Origin: Spirochaetaceae bacterium | GTDB lineage: Bacteria; Myxococcota_A; UBA9160; UBA4427 | Direction: 5' to 3' | NCBI GenBank assembly: GCA_020632655.1 | Contig: JACKFD010000009.1 | Coordinates: 124,001-188,000, forward strand | DNA: 64,000 nucleotides | Shown: piece by piece, positions 33,800 to 41,907 of the stretch | Position numbering within the stretch: position 1 is the stretch's first letter | Layout of the letters: each line of letters opens with the position of its first letter | Position numbers and translations under genes: made by a program | The notes under the pieces: generated by a model | The model's database searches: none | What the model was told of the DNA's origin: nothing | The model's input: the letters and a program-made list of their open reading frames with translations, nothing else

Positions 33800-34510
33800 T
33801 CACAAGCCAGGAGATCGGTCTCGCGCGCGGCCCCTAGCCCGCTGGCCTCGCTTTCGATCGGCGTCGAGGAGCGCCTTCGAAGTCACCTCCGCGCGCGCGA
33901 GCTCGGAGAGCAGCCCGGCCGCGATCTTGGCCCGCGTCCGCTTCTCCGGAAGGGCGCCCGCCAAGCGCTCGAAGACGCGAGTCTCGAATGCCGCCGCACG
34001 CCGCCCCGGCTTGGACTTCTCGTGACGGTCCGTCGCCCGCGCCAATCGCTCGAGGTAGTTCGAAACGTCCACAATCCGAAGCGTGGCATCGAGTATCTCG
34101 GGCGGTCGGTCGGTCGAACGCAGCATCCTCGCCACGTGGCGGAGCGCAGAAGCATCCCACGCAACGCAGGTCGCGCCGAGGTTGCTTCCGTGCGCCCAGA
34201 CCTCGACCGCCGTCGCCGCGACGACGCCCTGCCATCCATCCTCGCAGTCCTCGAGCGCCTGGTCGAGATAAAGGCTCCGCTCGACAGACGTCGCGAGGTC
34301 CTCGAGCGCATCGTCGAGGGCCGAGGAGTCGAGCGACAGGATCCGCGGCAGCAGCACGCGAGCAAACTCGACCAGCGCCTGCGCTGCAGGCGCCGTCGAT
34401 CGGGCGGCGAGACCCTCGAGCGGGGTGCCCCGGAGATCGAACGGCATTAGGCCAACCGGCAAGATCTCGCCGTTCAGCAACCCCGGGAACGTCCGGTCGT
34501 CGACCGCCAC
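33800..34510 (-). CDS. Hypothetical protein cotranscribed with the integrase
   Basis: 236 residues starting at GTG 34510, directly abutting the integrase stop codon, so it is almost certainly expressed with it. The sequence is helical, with repeated acidic/leucine stretches (ALVEFARVLLPRILSLDSSA; LEDLATSVERSLYLDQALED) and a basic C-terminus (RKRGQRARGRARDRS). No recognised motif. Its position after int suggests a role in integration control or a cargo function, but nothing in the sequence supports a specific one. Confidence 0.65.
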   Translation of the reverse strand: MAVDDRTFPGLLNGEILPVGLMPFDLRGTPLEGLAARSTAPAAQALVEFARVLLPRILSLDSSALDDALEDLATSVERSLYLDQALEDCEDGWQGVVAATAVEVWAHGSNLGATCVAWDASALRHVARMLRSTDRPPEILDATLRIVDVSNYLERLARATDRHEKSKPGRRAAAFETRVFERLAGALPEKRTRAKIAAGLLSELARAEVTSKALLDADRKRGQRARGRARDRSPGL

Positions 34511-35761
34511 CTACTGCACCGAGGCGCGAAACTCGATCACGTCCGCCGACCGGCCCGCGAGTGCCCCCGCGATCGCGCCCTGCATCGCGTCCGCCGCCTC
34601 GCGGAGGTGCCCGTCCTGGAGGTGCGCGTAGCCCTCGGTCGTCGTCGTCCGCGCGTGCCCTAGGAGCCCGCCCACGATCGGGAGATTCATCCCGCCGCGC
34701 ACGCCGAGGCTCGCGAAGGTGTGCCGGATGTCGTGGGGGCGGAACGTCTTGAGCGCCGGCTCGGCGAGCTCGCACGCCTTCTCGATGAGCTTCCGCACGT
34801 CGGTGATTCGCCCGGAGCCACGCCAAGCCGGGAAGATCCATTCCGACGTCCGGGGGAGTGACTCGAGGAGCTGGATCGCGGGCGCCCCGAGCACGACGTC
34901 GCGGGGCCCGACCTTCGAGTCGGTCAGGTGCAGGATGCCCTTTCGAGCGTCGTAGTCCTTCCATCGCCGCTCGAGGATCTCGTTCCTCCGGCAGCCGGTC
35001 AGGAAGAGCAGCCGAATCGCCGCGGCTGCGGTCCGGCGGGATGGACGCGCCTCGACCGCCCTCTCGAGGCCGGCCCCGAATCGGGCGATCTCCTCCCTGG
35101 TGAGAAATCGCTCGCGCTTCCGCTCCTGGAACTTCCGCACCCGCCGCACGGGGTTCGATTCGGGCGGTCGGAGCTCAAGGCGCTCAGCGTGCGCGAACAT
35201 CGTGGACAGCAGCGCGCGGACCCGATTCGCAGCCGTCTCGCGCCGTACCTTGGTCCCGTCCTTCGTTTGGCGCACCTCTGCCGCGACCGCGTGCACGAGC
35301 TCGTGGATGTCGGGTGTTCGAACGGCCGCGAGCTCGAGGTCACCGATCCGGGGGAGGATCTCGACATCCAGCTTCCGGCGGAGCTCCGCGGCGCTCTTCT
35401 GGCGCGCGCAGTGGTCCCGATAGAAGCGCTCGGCGAACTGGCGCACCGTGATCGGGGCCGAGGTCGACTCGGCAGCCGCGCGCGCGGCGCGCTCCTCCGC
35501 GAGCGGGTCGCGACCGCCGGCCGCCGCGGTGATGACCTGGGCGGCCAGCTTCCGGGCCTGATCCCCGGAGATCGCCGCGACCTGGCCGAGGTGCTTCTGC
35601 CGTTGCTGGCCCGCGGCGTTCCGGTAGCGAACGATCCACGAGCGGGCCCCGCGCGCCGTGATCGCCGCGCCGAACCCCTTCACCTCGGAATCCCAGACCT
35701 TGCGGGTGCCCGAGGCCGGCGGGGCCTCGGCCTGGACGGCCTTTCTGGTGAGTCGAGTCAT
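34511..35761 (-). CDS. int: Tyrosine-type site-specific integrase
   Basis: A 416-residue phage integrase with a DUF4102-like N-terminal arm-binding domain (VWDSEVKGFGAAITARGARS), a core-binding SAM-like domain (ITVRQFAERFYRDH) and the catalytic domain with conserved residues Arg (TGCRRNEIL), His-x-x-Arg (HDIRHTFAS) and the tyrosine nucleophile (TTTTEGYAHLQ). Start at ATG 35761; the open frame extending into the tRNA gene is not coding. It is encoded next to attR and would catalyse recombination between the 48-bp att repeats. Confidence 0.95.
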   Translation of the reverse strand: MTRLTRKAVQAEAPPASGTRKVWDSEVKGFGAAITARGARSWIVRYRNAAGQQRQKHLGQVAAISGDQARKLAAQVITAAAGGRDPLAEERAARAAAESTSAPITVRQFAERFYRDHCARQKSAAELRRKLDVEILPRIGDLELAAVRTPDIHELVHAVAAEVRQTKDGTKVRRETAANRVRALLSTMFAHAERLELRPPESNPVRRVRKFQERKRERFLTREEIARFGAGLERAVEARPSRRTAAAAIRLLFLTGCRRNEILERRWKDYDARKGILHLTDSKVGPRDVVLGAPAIQLLESLPRTSEWIFPAWRGSGRITDVRKLIEKACELAEPALKTFRPHDIRHTFASLGVRGGMNLPIVGGLLGHARTTTTEGYAHLQDGHLREAADAMQGAIAGALAGRSADVIEFRASVQ

Positions 35762-35825
35762 CAAGCGCCCCCCTGCGGCCGACGTGAGACGGCCCTCAGC
35801 GTCACGTGGGCTACGGGGCGAGCCC

Positions 35826-35847
35826 CGAGTCACCACAGAGTCACCAG
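35826..35847 (+). repeat. Right arm-type repeats (two GAGTCACC)
   Basis: GAGTCACC at 35827-35834 and 35838-35845, again 11 bp apart. The 22-base stretch differs at only two positions from 27031-27052 at the left end. It lies between the integrase start and attR, where integrase arm-binding sites are expected. Confidence 0.6.
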
Positions 35848-35985
35848 GATTTAAGCAGATTCGGGCAAAATCGGGAAACCCGGTGCAACGCGGTACGACA
35901 CGGGGTGCCGGCTCAGAACGTGCCCGAAAAGCCTCTAGAGGCCCGAATTCGCACGTTTTTCTGAGCAATGGCGGGGGGTTGTTTT

Positions 35986-36033
35986 TGGTCGGGCCGGCGG
36001 GACTTGAACCCGCGACCTCTTGACCCCCAGTCA
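35986..36033 (-). repeat. attR: 48-bp repeat within tRNA-Pro
   Basis: Identical to 26918-26965. It forms the 3' part of the intact tRNA-Pro gene, so integration restored the tRNA. Confidence 0.95.
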
Positions 36034-36062
36034 AGCGCGCTACCAGACTGCGCTACGGCCCG
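35986..36062 (-). tRNA. tRNA-Pro (anticodon GGG)
   Basis: Read on the minus strand it folds as a complete cloverleaf: acceptor CGGGCCG/CGGCCCG, D stem GCGC/GCGC, anticodon stem CTTGA/TCAAG with loop CTGGGGG (anticodon GGG), T stem GCGGG/CCCGC with TTCAAGT loop, discriminator A and an encoded CCA at 35988-35986. It is the integration site of the phage-like element. Confidence 0.97.
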
Positions 36063-36141
36063 ACGAGCGCGTAGGTGTAGCCCAGATCCAGGGGCCCTGC
36101 GACGGGAGCTGGACGTCGTCGCCGGCGCGGCCGAGCGCGGC

Positions 36142-36996
36142 TCACAGGTCGTCGTCGATCGGAGAGCCGAGCCAGGCGTCGCGTCGCCGCTTGCGCTCGA
36201 GATCCGCCGCGATCGCCTCGTTCGGGCGTTCGAGGAGCTCGGCCGCGAGGGCCTGGACCCGGCGCGGGACGCCGCCCGAAAGGCGGTGCAGGCGCTCGAC
36301 CCGCTCGGGGGACGGCTCGGGGCCTTCGGCCGCTTCGTCGCCTGACGCGGCGCGGGGGTGCCGCAATCGCGCCGCCAGGAACGCGCGCGTCTCCTCGAGA
36401 CTCATCGCCGACCGCAAGGCGACCGTGCGCGGATGCAGCAGATCGAGCGTCGCGAGCAGCCGACTCGACCGCGCGTCGTCGCCGAGTGCGAGCACGAGAC
36501 GCAGCCCGGACCGCTCGCGCGCGAGTCCCTGGGCCAGCACGCGGGCCGTCTGGAGGGGCATCGAGTCCGCATCGTCCACCAGCAGGAAGAGCGGCCGATC
36601 CGGCCCCCCGGCGAGGGCGACGAGCCCGGTCAGCGCCGCCAGCGGATGATCCCGCGACTCGGCCGGCGCGGGGCCGCGACCGAGGAGCCCGTAGCACCAT
36701 GCGCAGAGGTCCGGCAGCTCGAGCCCCGCATAGGGCAGATAGAGGACGTCCCCTGCTTCGGAAGCGGCGCCGTCCCGACGCAGCCGTTCTTCAAACAGCC
36801 GCAGCAACAGCGTCTTGCCGAGTCCCGGCGCGGCCACGAGGGCCACGACCGTGGAGCCGACGCCCTCTTCCCGTCGCCAGGCCTCGAGCGCGCCGAGCGC
36901 CTGCTCGGTCGCCTCCCGCGGCACGTATCGCGCGGGGTCGGCGGTCTCCCGGAAGAGCTCGAGGGCTTCGTGCGACGGCTGCGTGGACGAGGTCAT
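36142..36996 (-). CDS. ExeA/GspA-type AAA ATPase
   Basis: A 284-residue ATPase: FRETADPARYVPREATEQAL N-terminus, Walker A APGLGKT, Walker B FLLVDDAD, arginine-finger region LRHPRAASGD and a C-terminal LSGGVPRRVQALA helical lid. This is the ExeA-like/TniB-like AAA_22 organisation. ExeA proteins help assemble secretion machinery or act in transposition; the partner cannot be deduced here. It lies 27 bp downstream of the MerR gene on the same strand, and its stop is 79 bp from tRNA-Pro. Confidence 0.8.
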   Translation of the reverse strand: MTSSTQPSHEALELFRETADPARYVPREATEQALGALEAWRREEGVGSTVVALVAAPGLGKTLLLRLFEERLRRDGAASEAGDVLYLPYAGLELPDLCAWCYGLLGRGPAPAESRDHPLAALTGLVALAGGPDRPLFLLVDDADSMPLQTARVLAQGLARERSGLRLVLALGDDARSSRLLATLDLLHPRTVALRSAMSLEETRAFLAARLRHPRAASGDEAAEGPEPSPERVERLHRLSGGVPRRVQALAAELLERPNEAIAADLERKRRRDAWLGSPIDDDL

Positions 36997-37023
36997 CGCC
37001 GGCTCCCGGACGGAAGGACGCGC

Positions 37024-37641
37024 TCAGTCGCCTTCCTGCAGCACACCGCGCAGCTCGAGCAGCTCGCCTCGCATCGACTCGAGCGCCACGCGAACGGCGC
37101 CCCACTCGACGCCGACCGGGCGCTCCCGATCCGTGGTTTCCCGATCCTTCGAAGCGGTCCGCGCCGTCGACCCGCCGCGCGCCTCGCCGAGCAGTGCCAG
37201 CGCGCCGTCGACGCCGAGCTCCTGGATGCGCTGCCTCGCCCCGGCGATCGTGTAGCGCTCGTCCCAGAGCAGGCGCTTGAGCAGCCATACGAACTCGATG
37301 TCGCGCTTGCGGTAGAGCCGCTGCTTCGAGCGCGACTTGGGCGGCGCCATCCAGCGGAACTCGGTCTCCCAGTACCGCAGCACGTGTGCCTTGACGCCGG
37401 TCAGCTTGCTGACCTCGCCGATCCGGTAGTAGAGCTTCGTCGAAGACTCGAGTGCGCGACGCGCCTGCGCGTCGGACATCGCATCGCCGCGCGCCCCGGC
37501 CTCACGTGTCGCCCGCGCCCCCGCGCCGCGCCCGCGACCCGTGCGGCCGGATCGGCTCGCCCCGCCCGTCCCGCCGCCGTCCGCATCCGCAGACGTCTCG
37601 TCCCGGTCGAGCGAGGTCGCTCGCTCGTCGCGATTGCCCAT
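37024..37641 (-). CDS. MerR-family transcriptional regulator
   Basis: About 205 residues. A low-complexity glycine/arginine-rich N-terminus is followed by the MerR winged HTH (LYYRIGEVSKLTGVKAHVLR, RYWETEF, RLYRKRDIEFV) and a short dimerisation region. There is no effector-binding cysteine cluster. MerR genes of this type follow ihfA in many deltaproteobacteria. ATG 37641 has GGGGGAAGG upstream. A later ATG at 37479 would remove the low-complexity leader but lacks a ribosome-binding site, so the start is uncertain. Confidence 0.88.
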   Translation of the reverse strand: MGNRDERATSLDRDETSADADGGGTGGASRSGRTGRGRGAGARATREAGARGDAMSDAQARRALESSTKLYYRIGEVSKLTGVKAHVLRYWETEFRWMAPPKSRSKQRLYRKRDIEFVWLLKRLLWDERYTIAGARQRIQELGVDGALALLGEARGGSTARTASKDRETTDRERPVGVEWGAVRVALESMRGELLELRGVLQEGD

Positions 37642-37764
37642 GCCTTCCCCCAAGCTCGCTGCCCCGGCGACGATGCCACGGGCCGCAGCCGGTCGCATCA
37701 CCCCGGTCGCGCACGCAGGACACGCGCGATCGTCCGGGGCGGCGCCCGGTCGACGCGAGGTCGA

Positions 37765-38085
37765 CTAGTCGTCGGCCTCGGAGCGGGCGCGATCCTCGTC
37801 CGTGACTTCCGTCTCGTTCAGGATGTTCTTGAGGACCAGACTCGGCTTGAAGGTCAGCACGCGCCTCGCATCGAGCAGGATCTCCTGCCCCGTCTGCGGG
37901 TTGCGTCCCTTGCGCGCGTTCTTCTCGCGAACGACGAAGTTTCCGAAGCCCGAGATCTTGACCTTCTCGCCCTCGGCGAGGGTCTCCTTCATGATCTCGA
38001 AGACCTTCTCCACGAGCTCGGCCGCTTCCTTCTTCGAGAAGCCCACCCGCTCGTAGATCTGCTCGACGATCTCCGCCTTCGTCAT
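37765..38085 (-). CDS. ihfA: Integration host factor alpha subunit
   Basis: A 106-residue HU/IHF-family DNA-bending protein: MTKAEIVEQIYERVGFSKKEA, then GEKVKISGFGNFVVREKNARKGRNPQTG with the DNA-intercalating Pro and FKPSLVLK. It has the family length plus a short acidic tail. The position shortly after rplT, as in the E. coli thrS-ihfA region, favours ihfA over HU. It bends DNA in recombination and transcription, which may be relevant to the nearby integrase. Confidence 0.93.
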   Translation of the reverse strand: MTKAEIVEQIYERVGFSKKEAAELVEKVFEIMKETLAEGEKVKISGFGNFVVREKNARKGRNPQTGQEILLDARRVLTFKPSLVLKNILNETEVTDEDRARSEADD

Positions 38086-38122
38086 CGCCCGCTCTCCCCG
38101 AGTCCGGTCGCAGGGACCGTCG

Positions 38123-38476
38123 CTACGCGTGCTGCCTGGCGCGCTCCGCGAGCGCCGCGAAGCCCTGCGGATCCTCCAGCGCGAGCTGTGCGAGGACCTT
38201 GCGGTCGATCTCGACGCCCTCGGCCTTGAGGCCCGACACGAAGCGGCTGTAGGAGAGCCCGTGCTGGCGGGCGGCGGCGTTGATGCGCGCGATCCACAGG
38301 CCTCGGAAGTCGCGCTTGCGCTGACGGCGATCGCGATAGGCGTATTTCGCGGCCTTCTCGACGGCCTCTACGGCCACACTGTGGAGCTTGCTGCGCGCGC
38401 CGAAATATCCCTTCGCGCGCTTCAGGATCCGCTTTCGTCGCTTCGCCGCGGGAACGCCCCGCTTCACTCTCGGCAT
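38123..38476 (-). CDS. rplT: 50S ribosomal protein L20
   Basis: 117 residues, the normal length: MPRVKRGVPAAKRRKRILKR (basic N-terminal extension), AYRDRRQRKRDFRGLWIARI, GLSYSRFVSGLK. It binds 23S rRNA early in 50S assembly and represses its own operon by binding mRNA. The unusually long 168-bp leader after rpmI may be relevant to that autoregulation. Confidence 0.98.
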   Translation of the reverse strand: MPRVKRGVPAAKRRKRILKRAKGYFGARSKLHSVAVEAVEKAAKYAYRDRRQRKRDFRGLWIARINAAARQHGLSYSRFVSGLKAEGVEIDRKVLAQLALEDPQGFAALAERARQHA

Positions 38477-38646
38477 CTTCGTCTCCCTCTATCGGGTGCG
38501 AGCCCTCGCCTCCCGCATGGGGCGGGTCGAGGGACTCGGCTGGGGACGCGGCAGGCGTGCCTTGGTCTGGCCCGTTCGCGTCCGGTTCCGGCTCTCCTCG
38601 TCGGAGAGTCGTTCGTATCAGAGCTGTCCTGACCTGGAAGCCGGAC
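38477..38646 (-). promoter_or_regulatory. Long structured rpmI-rplT spacer, possible L20 autoregulatory leader
   Basis: 170 bp, longer than the few tens usual between these genes. On the transcript two hairpins stand out: CTCTCC/GGAGAG (38592-38597 with 38603-38608, 5-nt loop) and a two-part stem CCCTCG..CCCGC/GCGGG..CGAGGG (38503-38516 with 38522-38533) close to the rplT start. L20 is known to repress by binding mRNA that mimics its rRNA site; whether this is such a site is inference. Confidence 0.45.
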
Positions 38647-38844
38647 CTAGAGATAGGGCAGCGAGCGGCGCACGCGCGACGCGTCGTCCGCCGACACCAG
38701 ATCGTGGGCCCGCAGCTGGCGCTTCCGCTTGGTGCGCTTCTTGGTCAGGATGTGCTGGCGGTTCGCCTTGTTCCGCTTCAGCTTGCCCGTCCCGGTCAGG
38801 CTGAAGCGCTTCGCGGACCCCCTGTGGGTCTTCATCTTCGGCAT
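38647..38844 (-). CDS. rpmI: 50S ribosomal protein L35
   Basis: 65 residues, full length, with the invariant MPKMKTHRGSAKRFSLTGTG start and a KRNKANRQHILTKK basic stretch. It lies between infC and rplT in the conserved order. Confidence 0.98.
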   Translation of the reverse strand: MPKMKTHRGSAKRFSLTGTGKLKRNKANRQHILTKKRTKRKRQLRAHDLVSADDASRVRRSLPYL

Positions 38845-38886
38845 CGTTCGTGCTCCTCGAGCGCTCGGCTCGCGTATCCCTCTGCT

Positions 38887-39579
38887 CTAGCTCTCCGCGG
38901 GGCTCTCCGCCGCGGTCCCTTCCTCGCCGACCGGGTCGGTCGCCCCGGCTTCGGCCGCCGTCTCGACGTCCGGCTCGTTCCCTTCCGATCCCTCGATGTC
39001 CCCGGTCGTCGCCTCGAGTCGCTTCGCCTCTGCGATCGCTTCGCGATCCGGCACGACGATCATCGACATGAAGCGGCCCTCCATCCGCGGAGAGCTCTCC
39101 AGCTTGGCGATCGGTCCGAGCTGCTTCAGCACGGCGTCGAGCTGCTCGCGCCCGCGATAGGTGTGGACCATCTCCCGGCCACGGAACATGACCGTGACCT
39201 TCACCTTGTCGCCTTCCATGAGGAACTTGCGGGCGTTCTTGAGCTTGAAGTTGAGATCGTGCTGGTCCGTCCCCGGTCGCAGCTTCACCTCCTTGAGGGT
39301 CGCCGAGTGGGACTTCTTGCTCGAGCTCTTCTTCTTCTGCTCGTACTTGTACTTGCCGTAGTCCATGATCCGGCAGACGGGAGGTCGCGAGTTGGCCGCC
39401 ACCTCGACGAGGTCGAGCCCGCCTTCGCGGGCGATGACCATCGCGTCTTCGGGCGACATCACGCCCAGCTGCTCGCCGTCGGCGCCGATCACACGGACCT
39501 CGCGCACTCGAATACGTTCGTTGATCCGGGTCGCATCGCGCTCCGGAGCCACGACTCGGAACTTGGATCTGGCCGGTAT
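38887..39579 (-). CDS. infC: Translation initiation factor IF-3 (probable AUA start)
   Basis: About 230 residues. The N-terminal domain carries RINERIRVREVRVIG and VCRIMDYGKYKYEQKKK, the C-terminal domain LRPGTDQHDLNFKLKNARKF and MFRGREMVHTYRGREQL, with an extra acidic tail of about 40 residues. IF-3 checks start-codon pairing and prevents subunit reassociation. infC genes often use a rare start codon so that IF-3 limits its own synthesis. Here an in-frame ATA at 39579 has AGGAGGG at 39587-39593 with 7-nt spacing. The next start, GTG 39552, has no ribosome-binding site. The Shine-Dalgarno sequence overlaps the thrS stop, coupling the genes. Confidence 0.93.
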   Translation of the reverse strand: MPARSKFRVVAPERDATRINERIRVREVRVIGADGEQLGVMSPEDAMVIAREGGLDLVEVAANSRPPVCRIMDYGKYKYEQKKKSSSKKSHSATLKEVKLRPGTDQHDLNFKLKNARKFLMEGDKVKVTVMFRGREMVHTYRGREQLDAVLKQLGPIAKLESSPRMEGRFMSMIVVPDREAIAEAKRLEATTGDIEGSEGNEPDVETAAEAGATDPVGEEGTAAESPAES

Positions 39580-39592
39580 CTGACTTCCCTCC

Positions 39593-41533
39593 TCAGGCCA
39601 ATGGTGTCAAGCGACGCTCGGCGTTCGCGAGGCGTAGCTCTGAAACGAGCGCCTCCGCCGACATCGCATCCATTGCCTGCTTCGATTTCCGGACGCGCGG
39701 CGAGACCGTCCCCCGCTCGACCTCTTCGTCCCCGATCACCAGCGTGAGCGGGATCTTCTGTTTCTCGGCCTCCCGGATCCGGAAGCCCAGAGTCTCGCTC
39801 CGATCGTCGACCTCCGCACGCAGCCCGGCGGCCAGCAGACCGGCCTGGATCTCGTGGCAGCGCGGGGCGTGGCGATCCGCGATCGGCAGCACGGCCACCT
39901 GCAGGGGCGACAGCCAGAAGGGGAAATCACCCCCCGTGTGCTCGATGTAGATGCCGATGAAGCGCTCGAGCGAGCCGAGCACCGCCCTGTGGAGCATGGC
40001 CGGCTGGTGGAGCTCGCCGTCCCGCCCCACGTAGCGCAGGCCGAAGCGGCCGGGCATCGCCATGTCGATCTGGATCGTCGCGAGGGTCCAGGCCCGCCCC
40101 AGCACGTCCCGGAAGTCGGCCTCGACCTTCGGCGCGTAGAAGGCGGCCTCGCCCTCCTTCACGCGACACTTGAAGCCGGCCCGCTCGACCGCCGCGATCA
40201 GGGCCTTCTCCGCCACGTCCCAGTCCGCCGGGTCACCGAGGAACTGCTCCGGGCGGGTCGAGACCGACATCTCGACGCCCTCCACCCCGAGCTTCGAGTA
40301 GACCTCGGCGGTCATGCGGAAGAACGAGTCGATCTCCTGCGGCACCTGGTCCGGCTCGCAGTAGATGTGCGCGTCGTCCTGGGCGAAGGTGCGCACGCGC
40401 GTGATGCCGTTGAGGGTGCCGCTGCGCTCGTTGCGATGGAGTCGCGAGAACTCGGCCCAGCGGATCGGCAGCTCGCGGTAGCTGCGCTTGCCGGTCGAGA
40501 AGAGATGGCAATGCCCGGGGCAGTTCATCGCCTTGACGCCGAGCTCCTCGCCCTCGTCCGAGCCCGCGAACCAGTACATGTCGTCGTGGAACTTCTCGTA
40601 GTGCCCCGAGGTCTTGAAGAGCTCGGCCCGGAACAGCTGCGGCGTCATGACCTCGCGGTAGCCGTATTTCGGGTAGAGGCTCTGGATGAAGCGCACGAGC
40701 TCGTTGTAGAGCGACATGCCCTTCGGCAGGTAGAAGGGCGAGCCCGGGGCGAGCGGGTCGAGGTGGAAGAGGCCGAGCTCCTGGCCGACGCGGCGATGGT
40801 CCCGCTTCTTCGCCTCCTCGAGACGCGCCAGATGGGCCTGGAGCTCCTTCTTCGAGGCGAAGGCGGTGCCGTAGATGCGCTGGAGCTTCGGGCCCGATTC
40901 GTCGCCCCGGAAGTAGGTGCCCGAGGCCTCGAGCAGCTTCACGGCGCCGATCTGCTTGGTGTCGGCGACGTGCGGGCCGCGGCAGAGGTCGACGAAGCGA
41001 CCATGGCGGAAGACCGTGATCTCCGCGTCGTCGGGGATGTCGGCGAGGCGCGAGAGCTTGAGCTCCTCGCCCAGCTCGCGGAAGAGCGTCGCCGCCTCGT
41101 CGCGCGAGACGACCTGGCGCTCGAACTCGGCGCCCTCGGCGAGGATCGAGTTCATCTCCTTCTCGATCCGCTCGAGGTCCTCGGGCGTGAAGGGCTCATC
41201 GACCAGGAAGTCGTACTGGAACTTCTCCGAGTGGTCGGCGCGCCCGGCATCGACCTGGGCCGTGGGGAAGAGCCGCTTCACGGCGTCCGCCATCACGTGC
41301 TCGGCCGAGTGGCGGATGATCTCGCCGCCCGCCTCGTCCTTCGTCGTCACGATCTCGAGGGCGCAGTCCTCGCGAATCGGCGTGCGCAGATCGACGAGGC
41401 GTCCGCCGACGCGTCCGGCGAGCGCCGCCTTGGCGAGGCCGGGGCCGATCCGGCGCGCGACCTCGAGGGCCGTGACCGGACCGTCGAAGGCGAGGGACTT
41501 GCCGTCGGGCAGGGTGATCGTGACCCCGCTCAT
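39593..41533 (-). CDS. thrS: Threonyl-tRNA synthetase
   Basis: A 646-residue class II synthetase. An N-terminal TGS domain (LPDGKSLAFDG) is followed by an editing domain (HSAEHVMADAV, VHDEP-like FLVDEPFTPEDL, FRDLCRGPHV-like VDLCRGPHV) and a catalytic core with zinc ligands Cys (MNCPGHC), His (DDAHIYC) and His (MLHRAVLG). The C-terminal anticodon-binding domain has VAVLPIADRH. It charges tRNA-Thr. The ATG at 41533 starts at the TGS domain; the longer upstream frame is arginine-rich and overlaps tRNA-Val. Order thrS-infC-rpmI-rplT is conserved. Confidence 0.98.
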   Translation of the reverse strand: MSGVTITLPDGKSLAFDGPVTALEVARRIGPGLAKAALAGRVGGRLVDLRTPIREDCALEIVTTKDEAGGEIIRHSAEHVMADAVKRLFPTAQVDAGRADHSEKFQYDFLVDEPFTPEDLERIEKEMNSILAEGAEFERQVVSRDEAATLFRELGEELKLSRLADIPDDAEITVFRHGRFVDLCRGPHVADTKQIGAVKLLEASGTYFRGDESGPKLQRIYGTAFASKKELQAHLARLEEAKKRDHRRVGQELGLFHLDPLAPGSPFYLPKGMSLYNELVRFIQSLYPKYGYREVMTPQLFRAELFKTSGHYEKFHDDMYWFAGSDEGEELGVKAMNCPGHCHLFSTGKRSYRELPIRWAEFSRLHRNERSGTLNGITRVRTFAQDDAHIYCEPDQVPQEIDSFFRMTAEVYSKLGVEGVEMSVSTRPEQFLGDPADWDVAEKALIAAVERAGFKCRVKEGEAAFYAPKVEADFRDVLGRAWTLATIQIDMAMPGRFGLRYVGRDGELHQPAMLHRAVLGSLERFIGIYIEHTGGDFPFWLSPLQVAVLPIADRHAPRCHEIQAGLLAAGLRAEVDDRSETLGFRIREAEKQKIPLTLVIGDEEVERGTVSPRVRKSKQAMDAMSAEALVSELRLANAERRLTPLA

Positions 41534-41809
41534 CGTCTGGACTTCCGCGCGCTCATCGCGGAGTTCGCGAGAGGTCGGGCATCGCGCAGCGCGGGGCGGC
41601 CGCCGCGCGGCTCGTACGGGTCCGGGACGACTCCGGGCGAGCCGATTCGTCCCGCCCCATCTGTCCCCGCCGCTTCGGCACTCGACCCACCCGCCTGTCC
41701 ATTCCCGTGCGCCGCCTGGCCGCAACGGAGTCGATTGCAACTGCGCGAGCGCAGTCCACTCGCGGAGCACGCGCCGTCGCGCGGTCCGCGCGCCCGGGCG
41801 GGCTCCAGC

Positions 41810-41884
41810 TGGTAGGCACGGGCGGATTTGAACCGCCGACCCCCGCCATGTCAAGGCGGTGCTCTGACCCCTGAGCTACGTGCC
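41810..41884 (-). tRNA. tRNA-Val (anticodon GAC)
   Basis: Minus-strand cloverleaf: acceptor GGCACGT/CGTGCCT-type pairing, D arm CTCA/GAGC-type, anticodon stem CCGCC/GGCGG with loop TTGACAT (anticodon GAC), T stem GGCGG/CCGCC with TTCAAAT loop, discriminator A and encoded CCA. A strong promoter lies immediately upstream at 41908-41936. Confidence 0.95.
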
Positions 41885-41907
41885 TGAATCCAGCTAAAGA
41901 GGCGGTT

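Larger units (their letters stand above)
26918..36033. mobile_element. Decaying 9.07-kb phage-like integrated element in tRNA-Pro(GGG)
   Basis: Bounded by a perfect 48-bp direct repeat (26918-26965 and 35986-36033). The right copy is the 3' end of an intact tRNA-Pro gene and the left copy is a bare fragment. The element encodes a tyrosine integrase next to attR, an excisionase-type HTH protein, a RepA-like ATPase, remnants of capsid and tape-measure genes, a tail-like protein and several small genes, all on the minus strand. Missing terminase, portal and most tail genes, with frameshifts in the capsid gene, show it is a prophage remnant rather than an intact phage. Intact int/xis and att sites suggest it might still excise. 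Confidence 0.92.

Noticed and set aside
33741..34025. A plus-strand small gene starting after AGGAGGACT at 33732
   Set aside because: The AGGAGG-to-ATG spacing is only 3 nt, the frame runs antisense to the gene at 33800-34510, and its composition is shadow-like.
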